DNA from: Thermoguttaceae bacterium | GTDB lineage: Bacteria > Planctomycetota > Planctomycetia > Pirellulales > Thermoguttaceae | Assembly: GCA_017408405.1 (NCBI GenBank) | Contig: JAFQUP010000172.1 | Location: 1 to 43,745, forward strand | DNA length: 43,745 nucleotides | Direction of reading: 5' to 3' | Shown here: positions 16,816-27,168 of the stretch, piece by piece | Layout: each line of letters starts with the position of its first letter | Position numbering within the stretch: the stretch's first letter is position 1 | Program-made: the position numbers and the translations under genes | Notes under the pieces: model-generated | Seen by the model: only the letters and a program-made list of their open reading frames with translations | Told to the model about the DNA's origin: nothing | Database searches by the model: none

Positions 16816-17877
16816 ATGAATTCTGAAGAAAAACCGGAATCGGTTTCTGTAGCACTGTGCACATTTAACAGCGCGAGTTTTTTATTGGAAGAGCTTGAGA
16901 GTATTGAACGGCAGACGATTTTACCGTCAGAGGTGATCGTATGTGATGATGGTTCAACAGATGAAACGCTGGAGATTTTGGAAAAGTGGAAAGAATCAGT
17001 CTCATTTCCTGTTAATATTCAGAAAAACGCTGAAAATCTCGGATACACAAAAAATTTTGAGCAGGCTGTTTCTCTTTGCTCCGGAGAGATCATTCTTTTG
17101 GCAGATCATGACGACCTTTGGTTTCCCAACCGAGTGGAACGGATTCTTGAGGCATTTCAATGTGATTCGGAATTGGGATTGGTTTCTTCGGATGCCGTGA
17201 TCATTGACGCGCAAGGGATAGATCAGGGAATGCGGCTGCGGGAATTTGTCGAACGAATGCATTTAAGAGATTTCTGGCGTTTTTTCTTTCCGGATGATTC
17301 TGAGATGGTGCTTTGGACAGGGTGCACGATGGCACTGCGTCGCCGTTTTCTTTCGCAGGTTCTTCCGATTCCGACCGCGATGGCGTGCCATGACATTTGG
17401 TTTTACCTGACATTTGCGTTGATTTCGCGGATTGAATTTATTCCGGAACCGTTAATTTGCTATCGTCTTCATGGTCAAAATAATTCGACAGCGCCCACCG
17501 TCGAGTATCTTCGAGAAAACCCTTCTTGCTGGCGATACTTTAATTCTCTTACGGAAACTCTTGAGGGTACGCATCCGATGTTGATAGATTCTCTTGAGAA
17601 ATTTGTCCAGGCTCGTCTCAAAGCAGGTTTTCCCGAGTTAAATACGCTGGACTCGACTCGACTCTCGGAGCGGCTTGAGAAGTATCTTCGTTTATTGAAA
17701 CGCCGTAAACGTCATTTTTATGCTCGAAGAGATTCGGTTCATCATCCATGGCTGATTCTTCGTGAGATTCTGAATTTTGGATACCTGGGGCATCCACAGC
17801 CTGTTTTGAGTCTTCTTTACGATTTGCGCGAGTATTTCCGAAGGCGGCTGATCAGAGAACACCGTTTGGAGATTTGA
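16816..17877 (+). CDS. Family 2 glycosyltransferase (rhamnosyltransferase-like)
   Basis: A 353-residue GT-A fold glycosyltransferase. The N-terminus VALCTFNSASFLLEEL is followed by CDDGSTDET with the nucleotide-binding Asp pair (D44/D45). The metal-site motif is D97-H-D-D100 (LLADHDDLW). Later come a WTGCTMALRR acceptor-side stretch and CHDIWFYL, a pattern seen in rhamnosyltransferase-like GT2 enzymes. No membrane segment is evident, so it probably acts at the cytoplasmic face on a lipid- or protein-linked glycan. No other polysaccharide genes adjoin it, and the sugar donor cannot be assigned. AGAGAG precedes the ATG. Downstream lies the decayed DUF5107 gene. Confidence 0.85.
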   Translation: MNSEEKPESVSVALCTFNSASFLLEELESIERQTILPSEVIVCDDGSTDETLEILEKWKESVSFPVNIQKNAENLGYTKNFEQAVSLCSGEIILLADHDDLWFPNRVERILEAFQCDSELGLVSSDAVIIDAQGIDQGMRLREFVERMHLRDFWRFFFPDDSEMVLWTGCTMALRRRFLSQVLPIPTAMACHDIWFYLTFALISRIEFIPEPLICYRLHGQNNSTAPTVEYLRENPSCWRYFNSLTETLEGTHPMLIDSLEKFVQARLKAGFPELNTLDSTRLSERLEKYLRLLKRRKRHFYARRDSVHHPWLILREILNFGYLGHPQPVLSLLYDLREYFRRRLIREHRLEI

Positions 17878-18147
17878 GCTTTGGGACATTTGAAAAGATA
17901 GGTGATTGGACGCGGCGGGCGTAAAGGCTGAAAATGGGGTTCATTCGGAAATTGAGTACCCGTTCGCATCACGATCTCTGCCGTTGAAAACACGGAAATT
18001 CCACAGAGGCACGCGGTTACCTGCTGAACCGAAAGAAAGGGACGTTTTCGCGCAAAGTCGCGAAGGGTGAGGCGGAGGGCGCGAAGGAGGAACTCAAAAC
18101 TTGGCGCGCTGCTCGAAATTTCCGTGTTTCAGCGCGAAAAATGAAAA

Positions 18148-21138
18148 GTGAAAACTGTCCTTAAGGCGAAATTTTCGCGTTTAACATTGTGCCTCTTTCT
18201 GGTTTTTGCGGCAGGATCGGTACGCGCGTGCCGGATAAACCAAAAATAGTTGCGGATGATTGCGATTCTGATCGGTATGACCGGCGCGTGGATGTCCGGC
18301 GGCGTGGAGTGGAACATTCCGCACCATCACCGTTCCTCAAGTTTCATGGGAATGGACTGGAAAACCATCGTGAACCCAAACGGCGGGAAGTCGGTTTGGG
18401 TCGGTGAAACGGAACTCCGCCACCGAATGAAATGGTCCGTGGAACTGACGGTCGATCCGGGACGCTCTTACGTCAAAGCGCGTACGCGCGTCGAAAACCG
18501 CTCACCGTTGATTCAGTCGATGCTCTTTTGGGCGAATGTTTCCGTCCACTGCAATCCGGATTACGAAGTCATTTTCGCGCCGAACGTTCAGCACGGTACG
18601 GACCACGCGAAGGTGAGATTTTGCGATTGGCCGGAAGGAAAGCCGGGCGTTGATTTTCGGTTCTGGAAAAACCATACCGACCAGTTCCGCTCTGTTTTCG
18701 CGTGGGACTTTCAGAACGATTTCCTCGCGGGCTACGATCACGGACGCCAGGCAGGAACAGTCCACGTTGGAAATCATCATGTCGTGACTGGAAAGAAATT
18801 TTTCCTTTGGGGAAACCATCCTCGCGCGAATATGTGGGACAAAATGCTGACGGATCCATGGACCGAAGAGCAGAAAAAAGGCTCGCTGACGGGGAGCGAT
18901 GCGGAGTACCCGCAGTATTTGGAGCTGATGGTCGGTGCGTGGTCGGATAATCAGCCGGACTATAGTTGGATTCATCCCGGCGAAGTGCGTGAGCACGTTC
19001 AATATTGGTATCCAATTCGGGGTATCGGCGGCGTGAAGAACGCGACGGTTGACGCGGCCGTCAATTTTGAGCGGAAGTCGGCGGATGTCGTGAAGATCGG
19101 TTTCTGCGCGAGCGGAGCGTTTCCAAACGCGCAGGCCCTCGTTTTTCAGAACGGTGAGGAGATTTTCTCGCAGACGGTCTCCATTGATCCGGGCAAGCCG
19201 TTCCAGCAGGAGATCACCGTTCCGGCGGAAGCGAAAGACACTGAATTTCACGTACTCTTGACTGATGCGGAAGGAAATCCTCTTGTCGCCTACCAGCCGC
19301 GGGAACTCGAACCGGAAGTGAAACCGGAGATCGTGAAAGCGACACCGAAGCCGGAAGACTTCGAGACAGTAGAGGAACTTTTCCTTGCGGGACAGCGTAT
19401 TGAGCAGTTTCATAACGCGCGCATGGATCCGATGGAGTACTACTCGGAAGCACTTCGGCGAGATTCTGGCGACGCCCGCGCGAATACGGCAGTGGGTCTG
19501 CGTCTGGCTCGCGAAGCCAAGTGGGCGGAGGCCGAAAAGCACTTGAAGACCGCGCTGGCCCGTCTGGAAAAGAACGTACGCGGGTGAAAGAGGGCGAAGC
19601 TCATTACGTGCTTGGATTTGTTCTCGAAATGCGGGGAAAAACGCAAGAGGCCGTCGACCAATACTGGAAAGCGTCCTGGACGATGGGGGACCAGGCCGCC
19701 GCGTTTTTTCGTTTTGCGTAGATTGCCAGCCGACAGAAAGACTATGCGCGGGCTCTGGAGCTGATCCACAAATCGCTTCGCGTGAACGTGGATCATCCCA
19801 ATGCCCAGACTGTTCGTGCGTATCTGATGCGGAAGAACGGTCAGAACGATGCGGCGGCAAGGCTCCTTCAGGTGACGATTCTCCAAAATCCGCTCGACGT
19901 CGAAAGTGGAACTTGCGTTCAATCTCGGATACTTCACGGAACTCTGTGAGGAAATTTTCGCAGAAGCACTTCGGGCAGATGACATGATTCGGGTTCAGGA
20001 ACTTCTCGAAGTCGTGAGCGGCTACGCGGCACTTGGCGCGCCGGAAGCGTTCACGGTCCTGAAAGAAGTGACCGAAAAGTGCGGGAAACCCTACTCCGAC
20101 TCAATTCTGGCGGCGTATTGGCTCCAGGAACTGGCACCGACAGAGGAAGAGCGCGCGGCTGCGGCTCTGCGTATTGCGAATGCCTCGGCTGACTACGCGT
20201 TTCCATTCCGCGCGGAGGAAATTGGGATTTTGAAGAGCGCGCTGGAAAAGGAGCCAAGCGACGCGAAAGCCTGGTACCTGCTCGGAAACCTCCAGTACTA
20301 CTTGAACCAGAAAGAGGAAGGGACTCGTTCCTGGGAACAGTCCGCGAAACTTGCCCCCGCTTTTGGCCGCGTCTGGCGAAACCTTGGTTTCGCGTACGCT
20401 CAGCGCGGTGAAACCGACCGGGCGATCACAGCGTATGAAAACAGCCTGAAACACAACGTTTCCGATCCGAGGCCATTCACCGAGCTGGACATTCTTGAAG
20501 CTCAAAAACTCATATCGGCAGAAAAGCGTCTGGCACGGCTGGACGCCAATCTTGAGACGATCCTGAAACACGATGACGCGACAGTTCGTCTGGTTGAACT
20601 CCTTACCCAGACTGGGCAGTATGAGCGGGCGATCGAGATCCTCGACACACGGCATTTTCACGTTTGGGAAGGCGGACGCGCGGTTCATGGAACGTTCGTG
20701 GATGCCCACATTCTGCGCGGGATCCAACGGCGTGATGCCGGAAATTTCGACGCGGCGGCGGAGGATTTCGCGGCAGCCGGGACCTACCCGGAAAATCTCG
20801 AAGTCGCCAAAGAGAACGCTCCGTCGGAAGCTGCCAGTGAACTCACCTGGTTCCAGATTGCCTCCCTGAAAAAACTCGAACGTATCGCCGAAGCGGAATA
20901 AATGACGAAGAAATTCTCTTCCGCGATCCAAGCGCGTCTGAAACAGGCCGGTCTGTCAGATGAATTCTCGAAATTTGGGGAAGAGGGTACCGCGAAGGAA
21001 AGGCGTGCTAATCTTTTCTATCTTCAGGGACTTAACGCTTTGGCGGGTGAGGACACGGCGGTCGCGGAAAAGTTTTTTGATGAAGCACTGAAATTGAATC
21101 CAAATTTAATTTGGCCGAAAGTCATGCGTCAGAAATAA
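18148..21138 (+). pseudogene. Decayed DUF5107-TPR secreted protein gene
   Basis: Remains of one gene with several independent lesions. A GTG at 18148 starts a Sec signal peptide (MKTVLKAKFSRLTLCLFLVF, then AAGSVRA) that runs into TAG at 18247. The same frame resumes with a DUF5107 domain (WMSGGVEWNIPHHHR, ELMVGAWSDNQPDYSWI, GGVKNATVDA), so the domain's first hundred or so residues appear deleted. The TPR region then shifts frame near 19575, meets TAG at 19719 (probably a CAG-to-TAG change), shifts back near 19900 and meets TAA at 20899. The tail at 20902-21138 is a last TPR-like remnant. DUF5107-TPR proteins are usually exported; their exact job is unclear. The sequence is more GC-rich than its flanks. 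Confidence 0.85.
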
Positions 21139-21157
21139 TTTGCTTATGGAAAGAAAA

Positions 21158-21188
21158 GGCTGAAAAGGAGATAGCCTCCTTTTCAGCC
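21158..21188 (-). terminator. Intrinsic terminator for the minus-strand gene at 21242
   Basis: GGCTGAAAAGGAG and CTCCTTTTCAGCC form a perfect 13-bp stem with a 5-base loop. On the minus strand it is followed by TTTTCTTT, so it ends the gene whose stop is at 21242. Confidence 0.85.
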
Positions 21189-21197
21189 GTGAAGAGG

Positions 21198-21233
21198 AAC
21201 GCATTGGGAGGAAGGGTCCGAATGCGTTTTTTT
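21198..21233 (+). terminator. Intrinsic terminator after the decayed DUF5107 gene
   Basis: AACGCATT pairs with AATGCGTT and is followed by a run of Ts on the plus strand. It is intact even though the gene before it is broken. Confidence 0.75.
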
Positions 21234-21241
21234 CGTGGAAT

Positions 21242-24200
21242 TTACTTTTTCTTTTCTTTCTTGTTCGTCAGGGTCAACATTCCGAATGAAACAGGACTCC
21301 AGGCAGGTGAAAGTCCCTCCCCCCAAAGTAAGAAGGCTTCGGTTTTTTTCCCATCGTGGTCCGTAAGTTTCATGGATAGTCCGAGCTTCGTGCCAATGGT
21401 TCCTTTAGGACCTCCCAGTTCACTCCACGGCAATGCCGCTTCATAGAAAGTGCGATTTCCAATTCGCTGAATGGAAATATCAAAAACGGAAGAATCTTTC
21501 GCGAGGGAACCATTTCTCAGACCGCCAGAAAGCTCTTTTGGGCGATAAATCGTATGTTTTCCGCTTCCACCCGGCGCGGCTGAACTCAAGTCAAAACAGA
21601 ATGCTTTGTCGTCTTCACCCGGCAGACGATTCAGAGGATGAAACGCGATTCGTACGGAATCATGGTTCGCGCATTCCGCTCCGGTTTGGGGGGCAGAGTG
21701 AATGTTATCGAGTACTTCGATTCCGACGTAAAGAAACTCCTCGTCATAGTTGAAGTACGCGCATCCGGAACAGTTTTGAGGTGACCAACGGTAATTTTTG
21801 TTAAGAACCCGGAGCTGATTTTGTCCCAGCAGAGGAATTGGAGCGGAACGATCGAAATCGCTTAAGTCGCCATTAATCGTAATTTTATTGGCTTCAGGCG
21901 CGAAAGCGCAAAATTCAGTTCCTTCATACGGGACTAAAAAAGTATTATCGATCATTGCCCAGCCTTCGCCCTGACAGACTGGCGCGGCCGTGACGCTTTG
22001 GGTTCCTGGAGGCAATTCCAGACGTTTTGAAAAGACCTGCCAGACGGGTTGAGATCTCGGAGCCTGAAAAACCTGAAGCCAGTGACGATCCCAATTTTCA
22101 CCGGAATCTGTCTTGCCTCCGAAATTTGATCCGGTCGTTAGGTCATTGGAACGAATCCAGAAGCCGTAAACGTACTCGCCGCCAGTCGTTGGGAGTTTGG
22201 GGACATTCTGTGAGATGTGAAAATACTTTCCGCCCGTTTTTTCAAATTTGCAGACAAAATTTTCATGTCCCAATGAATCTGGGTCCTCCAATCTCAAGCG
22301 TTTTCCTTCTTTTCCGCTGCCATTCCAGGACATTGCGGCAGAATCATTCCCGTGTTCGGAAAATTCAAATCCCGGATTTTTAAGAAGATTGCCGATCTCA
22401 TCCGGTTTTACCGCGTTTACGATAATTTTTCTGCTCAAAACAGGAAGTGCCGAATCTGAGAATCGAATGGTAAATCGGGTCGGCGTAAGCCCCGCGCGGA
22501 GTTCATTGATTTTCAGTGCCAACGAACGCGTTTCTCCAGGATCAAGATTGCTCAGGTTTAGATTTGAGGATTTTCCAGGAACATTTGAATCCCAGAAGAT
22601 ACTCATTTTCACGGGTTTGTTCAGCGTATTTTTGATCCGCAACGGGATTTCCAGCGTATTTCCTGAAACACCGGTAAAAGTTGGGCGCACGGCAGATGTT
22701 CCGGCAAATGAAACTGCCAGATTTGCCTTAAGCGCATTCGGATCACCGCCTTCAATGAGGAATGGACTTTCAGTGAGCCGGAGTGAGATTTTTCCTTCTC
22801 GATCCGGTTTAAGTTCCGTTTCGTTTCCTTGCTGATCGATTTGAGTGATTTTCTTTTTTCCGACCTGAAGGCGGATGACTTCTCCTCCTTTTTCAAGCGA
22901 AGAGACGACCAGAAGCATTGGTCGGCCGGGGCGTTCAAAGAGTTTCAGGGAATCATTTTTTCCGATGGAGAATTCTCCCAATGGCACGGCATCCGTCAGG
23001 GCGTGAATCAGAACCGCCAGAGCAGCCGCGGAAGGACGGGGAGAATGGTCACTCCAGAAGTGGCTCCAATCCCCAGCTGGTGAGGATTCGCCGCCGAAAA
23101 GGACGATTTTTTCGCAGCCAGCCAAGAGTTCATCTGGAAATCGGGTGAAAAAGTAGTCACTTTGCGCGGTCTGTTTCATCGCTTCGGAAAGCGGCATTCC
23201 CCACGTGGAAATACCGTAAGCGGATTCATTGTCCCAAACCGCGACACGTTTTTCAGCACCACTGGAAGCCAGATCACGTTTGGCACCCCGTACGGATCCG
23301 CCGTTTCCGTAATGGATGGAAAGAATATCCGTAAACTCAAGAATGCCTGCGGAGATCAGATTTTGACGAAATGTTTGAGGCCACAGGCCGCCGGCAATCT
23401 GATTTTGGAAATTGGGATTTACCCGTTTTGAGGCTGCGTTTGCCGTTTGGCAAAACCGAACGTAATCCGCAATGGGGTCTTCGCAGACGTTTCCGGGAAC
23501 GATTTCGTTTAGCCACTCAAATCCGGAAATCCACCTTCCCAAGCGTTTTGCCGCCCGAGTGACAAATCGGTCAATGTCTTCGTCCGCCACGGGAAGGGCC
23601 GTGAATTTTCCTGTGAAATATTGGGGATTCTGAATGGCCCAAGGCGGAACTCCATCCAGCAAAAGCCAGGGACGAATGTGGTTTTCGTTGAGCATTTTGA
23701 GGTTTTTCTCAAGTTCATTCCATGCTTCCTCATTGAAGATGCCTCGTCCCGGTTCAAGATTCTGCCAGTTCAGCCAAACCCGGCAACTGCTCATTCCGAG
23801 ACGCCGCGCGGCTTGAACGGCTTCTTCATCTCCAAAAAACTTTTGTCCCCCAAAACAGGTGGAACGGGTTCCTGCCAGTTTTTCGATATTCGGAATCCGG
23901 GCGAAGGTCGTTTCCCTGATTTCCTTTTGAGGAAGTTCCGCATGAAAGAGAAAAGTTCCTCTTTGTTTCAGATTAATGGGGATTTCAAGTTTTTGACCGT
24001 TCGCGGGTGGAAAGTCAGCAGTACCTGACGCCAGATTTTTTCCTGAAATATCACGGACTTTCCAGTGGATTTTACCTGCCTGAAGATTTTTTCCTGTTTC
24101 AGTCGGAATTACCTGGAGGATGACCGGTTCATCCAGAGTGAAAAGATTTCCCGGAACCGGTGTGTCCAGATCAAAAAAACCGCCGTTTCTTTCAAAGACC

Positions 24201-25099
24201 GGTAAACCCTTTCGGAGCTGCCAAGGCCAATTTTTTCCGTCCCGACCGCGAAATTGGGTTACGAGAAGAAGCGAATCTCCCATTTTTCCTTTTTCAGGTC
24301 CGGAATCCGCATATGCTTTTGGCAGGGTAAGTGTCCACTCTGTTTTCACCCGCTTTCCGATTTCGCACAAAGTATTGGGAATACCGCAATTTCCACCAAG
24401 ATGTTTTTTTCCCGTCGCGTATTTGCCGTCAGGACAGTCAATCCAGGGGCCAAGAACCCACGTCACGATTTCCGTCTTTCCCCAGTCGTCTTCCGGATCT
24501 ACGTAATACTCCACCGGAATAATGATTTTTTCGCCGCTTTTCCAGACTGGATCGCCGCCTGAGGCACCGCGAATCTTTCCAAAGGCAATCCAGCTTTTTT
24601 TAAGCGTAGCGGAATCCGGTTTGAATCGTTTCCGTATTTCATCATTTATCAGAGGCAGAATTACCGGACCGAAGGCTTTCTCCTTTGCCTCTTCCCATCC
24701 TTTGACCGTAAGAAAATAAATAGGCTGAACGCCTTTATCTTCCGTTTCAAATTCCGGCATCCTATAACGAAAAGTCAATGTTTCTCCGCTTTTGGCTTTT
24801 TTCGGTTCTCCTCCCCAGGAAGCGTAACCAAGATATTGACCAACTTTCGCGTAATGAAGATCTCCGCCAATTTTTTGACCTTCCGGAATCTTTTTAGGAG
24901 TTACTTTCACAAAAAAGATTTCGCCGGGAACTGCCTTTTCGGGATAATCAATAGCGCACCAGGAACAATCGAGTATTTTGCGCTCTGCCGCGGCCGTTTC
25001 TTCCGCGCCGAAACCAATCGCGCCCGTAAATGAAAGGAAGAACGTAAAAAAAACGGCAAGAATTAATGTGTTAAGTTTCAAAATGGAGAAGTGGAACAT
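21242..25099 (-). CDS. Secreted multidomain glycosidase-like protein with C-terminal CBM9-like domain
   Basis: A 1285-residue exported protein (signal LILAVFFTFFLSFTGAIGFGA). After two beta-sandwich-like segments (about 40-400) comes a TIM-barrel region at about 411-760 of the GH-A clan type: GMSSCRVWLNWQNLEPG, then EWLNE near residue 530 (likely acid/base Glu) and DNES near 624 (possible nucleophile Glu). Ig-like and jelly-roll-like modules follow (NLLKNPGFEFSE near 935). The last 210 residues look like a CBM9-type domain (ITINGDLSDFD). It probably cuts an unknown polysaccharide; the family (GH39, GH42 or similar) cannot be fixed by eye. The gene has its own terminator (21158-21188). The ribosome site GAAAG is modest. 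Confidence 0.7.
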   Translation of the reverse strand: MFHFSILKLNTLILAVFFTFFLSFTGAIGFGAEETAAAERKILDCSWCAIDYPEKAVPGEIFFVKVTPKKIPEGQKIGGDLHYAKVGQYLGYASWGGEPKKAKSGETLTFRYRMPEFETEDKGVQPIYFLTVKGWEEAKEKAFGPVILPLINDEIRKRFKPDSATLKKSWIAFGKIRGASGGDPVWKSGEKIIIPVEYYVDPEDDWGKTEIVTWVLGPWIDCPDGKYATGKKHLGGNCGIPNTLCEIGKRVKTEWTLTLPKAYADSGPEKGKMGDSLLLVTQFRGRDGKNWPWQLRKGLPVFERNGGFFDLDTPVPGNLFTLDEPVILQVIPTETGKNLQAGKIHWKVRDISGKNLASGTADFPPANGQKLEIPINLKQRGTFLFHAELPQKEIRETTFARIPNIEKLAGTRSTCFGGQKFFGDEEAVQAARRLGMSSCRVWLNWQNLEPGRGIFNEEAWNELEKNLKMLNENHIRPWLLLDGVPPWAIQNPQYFTGKFTALPVADEDIDRFVTRAAKRLGRWISGFEWLNEIVPGNVCEDPIADYVRFCQTANAASKRVNPNFQNQIAGGLWPQTFRQNLISAGILEFTDILSIHYGNGGSVRGAKRDLASSGAEKRVAVWDNESAYGISTWGMPLSEAMKQTAQSDYFFTRFPDELLAGCEKIVLFGGESSPAGDWSHFWSDHSPRPSAAALAVLIHALTDAVPLGEFSIGKNDSLKLFERPGRPMLLVVSSLEKGGEVIRLQVGKKKITQIDQQGNETELKPDREGKISLRLTESPFLIEGGDPNALKANLAVSFAGTSAVRPTFTGVSGNTLEIPLRIKNTLNKPVKMSIFWDSNVPGKSSNLNLSNLDPGETRSLALKINELRAGLTPTRFTIRFSDSALPVLSRKIIVNAVKPDEIGNLLKNPGFEFSEHGNDSAAMSWNGSGKEGKRLRLEDPDSLGHENFVCKFEKTGGKYFHISQNVPKLPTTGGEYVYGFWIRSNDLTTGSNFGGKTDSGENWDRHWLQVFQAPRSQPVWQVFSKRLELPPGTQSVTAAPVCQGEGWAMIDNTFLVPYEGTEFCAFAPEANKITINGDLSDFDRSAPIPLLGQNQLRVLNKNYRWSPQNCSGCAYFNYDEEFLYVGIEVLDNIHSAPQTGAECANHDSVRIAFHPLNRLPGEDDKAFCFDLSSAAPGGSGKHTIYRPKELSGGLRNGSLAKDSSVFDISIQRIGNRTFYEAALPWSELGGPKGTIGTKLGLSMKLTDHDGKKTEAFLLWGEGLSPAWSPVSFGMLTLTNKKEKKK

Positions 25100-25207
25100 T
25101 TTTCTGCTTTCTTTTCCTTGGGGATTATGGAAGATTCAGGCTTAAGGAACATGTTGAAACTTAATTTTCAGAAAAAAGGATATTCTGATTTCCGATTACG
25201 TTTCCAG

Positions 25208-25239
25208 AAATTCCGCGTATTTTCAGACACGCGGAATTT
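25208..25239 (-). other. Strong hairpin upstream of the glycosidase-like gene
   Basis: AAATTCCGCGT and ACGCGGAATTT form a perfect 11-bp stem with a 10-base loop, 109 bases before the start at 25099. It lacks a good T-run on either strand, so it may be a leader structure or an operator. Confidence 0.5.
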
Positions 25240-25371
25240 TCGGCATCTTGCGAAATCTCAAAACACCCTGCTTTTTCTTAGTGGCAAGCGGTTTTAAAGT
25301 TCCTTTAAATTTTTCAATGTGAGAGATTCATGATTCCCGGATTTGTTCAAATCTTTCAGGAATACTTCTCT

Positions 25372-25399
25372 AAAAAGGGCGTCCGATGAATGAACGCCC
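25372..25399 (-). terminator. Intrinsic terminator after the Gfo/Idh/MocA gene
   Basis: On the minus strand GGGCGT pairs with ACGCCC and is followed by five Ts, about 125 bases past the stop at 25524. Confidence 0.7.
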
Positions 25400-25523
25400 G
25401 TTCTGATTGATTGCGAAGCTGGTTTTAATCGTTCACAAAACAGTCGGATGTCTCCTGAACGGGTCGGGTTTAGGGATGGTCCACGTTCTGTTCCCGACGT
25501 TTGATTTTTAAAGTTTCAAAATA

Positions 25524-26839
25524 CTAGAAACGTTTGGTGATACCCGGTTTGCACGTTTCGTAGCAGCCGTTTTCATCCGGCATGATGTAGCTTGGACCAT
25601 CGAAGGCAAGATCGTCAAGGTTCGGGCAGAGTTCATACGTCGAATTCCACGCCGTATCCCAATCAATAGCCTGACCAGATTCCATCGCCATTCGGCCCAT
25701 GATGCCCGTGAAGCAGGATTTCAGGCAGAATTCCACGTCTTCACTCGGCAGATCCTGACGGATCATTTTCGCCAGCCGATTGTGTTCTTCCTGGTAGGAA
25801 TCGTTTGTTGGGGATTCCGCTCGCCAGACCACTTCCGAATTGTCCGTATGGTATCCCTTGAAAATACGCGGTTCACGCATTCCCTCGCCAAGGATCGCGG
25901 AGCCTTTTGAGCCTTGAATTATTGCCCGGAACGCTGTCCATGTGTTCGGCATGAAACGCGTCTGCATCATCATGCGGACCCCGTCATTGAAGACGTACTC
26001 GCAGGAAATGTGGTCGAGAAGCTCGTCTTTTTCCGTCCGGGACTGACGTCCTCCCGTTCCCTGAACCCACGTTGGATGCTCGCCTTTCGCCCAGCAGCAG
26101 ATGTCCAGATTGTGCACCATCCAGTCCACGCACGGCGTACCGGAGATCCACGTGAACGAATTGTAGTTGCGCAGCTGCGTCTGAAGCGGAGTCCACTCGT
26201 CACGCGGATTGAATCGGCACGTGTCCGTCTGGAATCGGTAAACCCAGCACGAAAGAATGTCGCAATGGCGCCGTCCTGAATTTTCTTTACCGTTTCTTCC
26301 GTGCGGAAAAATTTTCGATTATTCAAACCGGTGATGACCTTGAGATTTTTCTTTTTGGCTTCTTCCCAAGCCGCGAGGCAGCGTTTAAGTGTTGGAGTGT
26401 CAACGCCGAACGGCTTTTCAAGGAAAACGTGGACGCCTTTTTTGACCGCGTATTCAAAATGCATGGGGCGAAACGCGCCGGGAGCGGTCAGAACGACCAG
26501 ATCGCCCGGATCCAGAGCGTCAATTGCTTTTTTGTACGAATCCATGCCCCAGAAGATCGTATCTTTTGTGAACGCGCATTTGTCCGGCATTGCTTCCTGA
26601 ACGAGTTTGGCGAAACCTTCCGCCTGATCCTGAAACGCGTCCGCGATGGCGGCCAATTTTACTGGACCTTCTTCAGTGGAAAGGGCCTGGAAACAGGCTC
26701 CTCGGCCACGGCCTCCACAGCCGATGAGAGCTATTTTAATCGTATCCGTGCCGGCGGCGTGAACATGGGGAACTACCAGACCCGCGGCGGTTGCCATGGC
26801 TCCGGCTTTCATAAAATTACGGCGGGTAATGCTTGGCAT
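25524..26839 (-). pseudogene. Gfo/Idh/MocA-family oxidoreductase, frameshifted
   Basis: A Tat-exported NAD(P)-dependent oxidoreductase of the type common in planctomycetes. ATG 26839 has AAAGGA upstream and gives a twin-arginine signal (ITRRNFMKAGAMATAAG). The Rossmann motif GCGGRGRG, the EKPFG motif and the start of the second domain follow. Near 26261-26264 one G seems lost: ATTGCGAC where ATTGGCGAC would continue as IGDILSCWVYRFQTD. After the shift the original frame stays open to 25524 (WISGTPCVDWMVHNLDICCW, QDLPSEDVEFC), so about 438 residues are recoverable. With no other lesion, it may be a recent mutation or a sequence error. The substrate is unknown; relatives act on sugars or inositol-like compounds. 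Confidence 0.85.
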
Positions 26840-27139
26840 GAATTTTTTCCTTTCTTTAATTGGGTAGGATTTCCGTGGCGGGTTATTCAAAGACCCTTTG
26901 GAATGTTGGCAAAATTAATTATTGTTCATTACCTGAACGGGATGTGTCTTTACTCTGGGAAACATCCCAAAAATTCTTCCGGCGAGAAAACGGGAGAGAT
27001 TTGAATTTTGGGAACGTTAGGGGGCGCGTATTCGGGAAGGCGTGAAATTTCTGGTAACGCTGACAGAAATTAAATTATCCGTTTTTCCGGAAATTGGTTT
27101 TGGGCAAGTTCTCTGAATAATTCCCCTTTTCTCTTTTTA
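26840..27139 (-). other. Long structured leader of the Gfo/Idh/MocA gene
   Basis: If transcription starts near 27133, the leader is about 294 bases. It holds two clean hairpins: AATTTCTG/CAGAAATT (27046-27071) and GGGATGT/ACATCCC (26939-26968), plus a TTTCCGGAAA palindrome near 27085. No protein gene is seen. I do not recognise a known riboswitch. Confidence 0.45.
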
Positions 27140-27168
27140 ATTTTAACAGACCGATTGGGGAATGTCAA
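27140..27168 (-). promoter_or_regulatory. Strong promoter for the Gfo/Idh/MocA gene
   Basis: On the minus strand a perfect TTGACA, 17 bases, then TAAAAT with TG one base before it. It points at the oxidoreductase gene starting at 26839. Confidence 0.75.

Larger units (their letters stand above)
25100..25523. other. 424-base gap between two minus-strand genes
   Basis: No gene is seen. It contains the terminator of the upstream oxidoreductase gene (25372-25399) and a second strong hairpin at 25208-25239. A weak promoter for the glycosidase gene (TGGAAA, 18 bases, TATCCT on the minus strand, near 25180) is possible but not convincing. Confidence 0.4.

Noticed and set aside
18502..19860. 452-codon open frame on the minus strand
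   Set aside because: It lies antisense to the decayed DUF5107 gene, is Arg-rich with no recognisable domain, and is a product of GC-biased codons on the other strand.
20902..21138. Independent 78-residue gene overlapping as TAAATG
   Set aside because: It is in the same frame and continues the TPR pattern of the broken gene before it, so it is a remnant.
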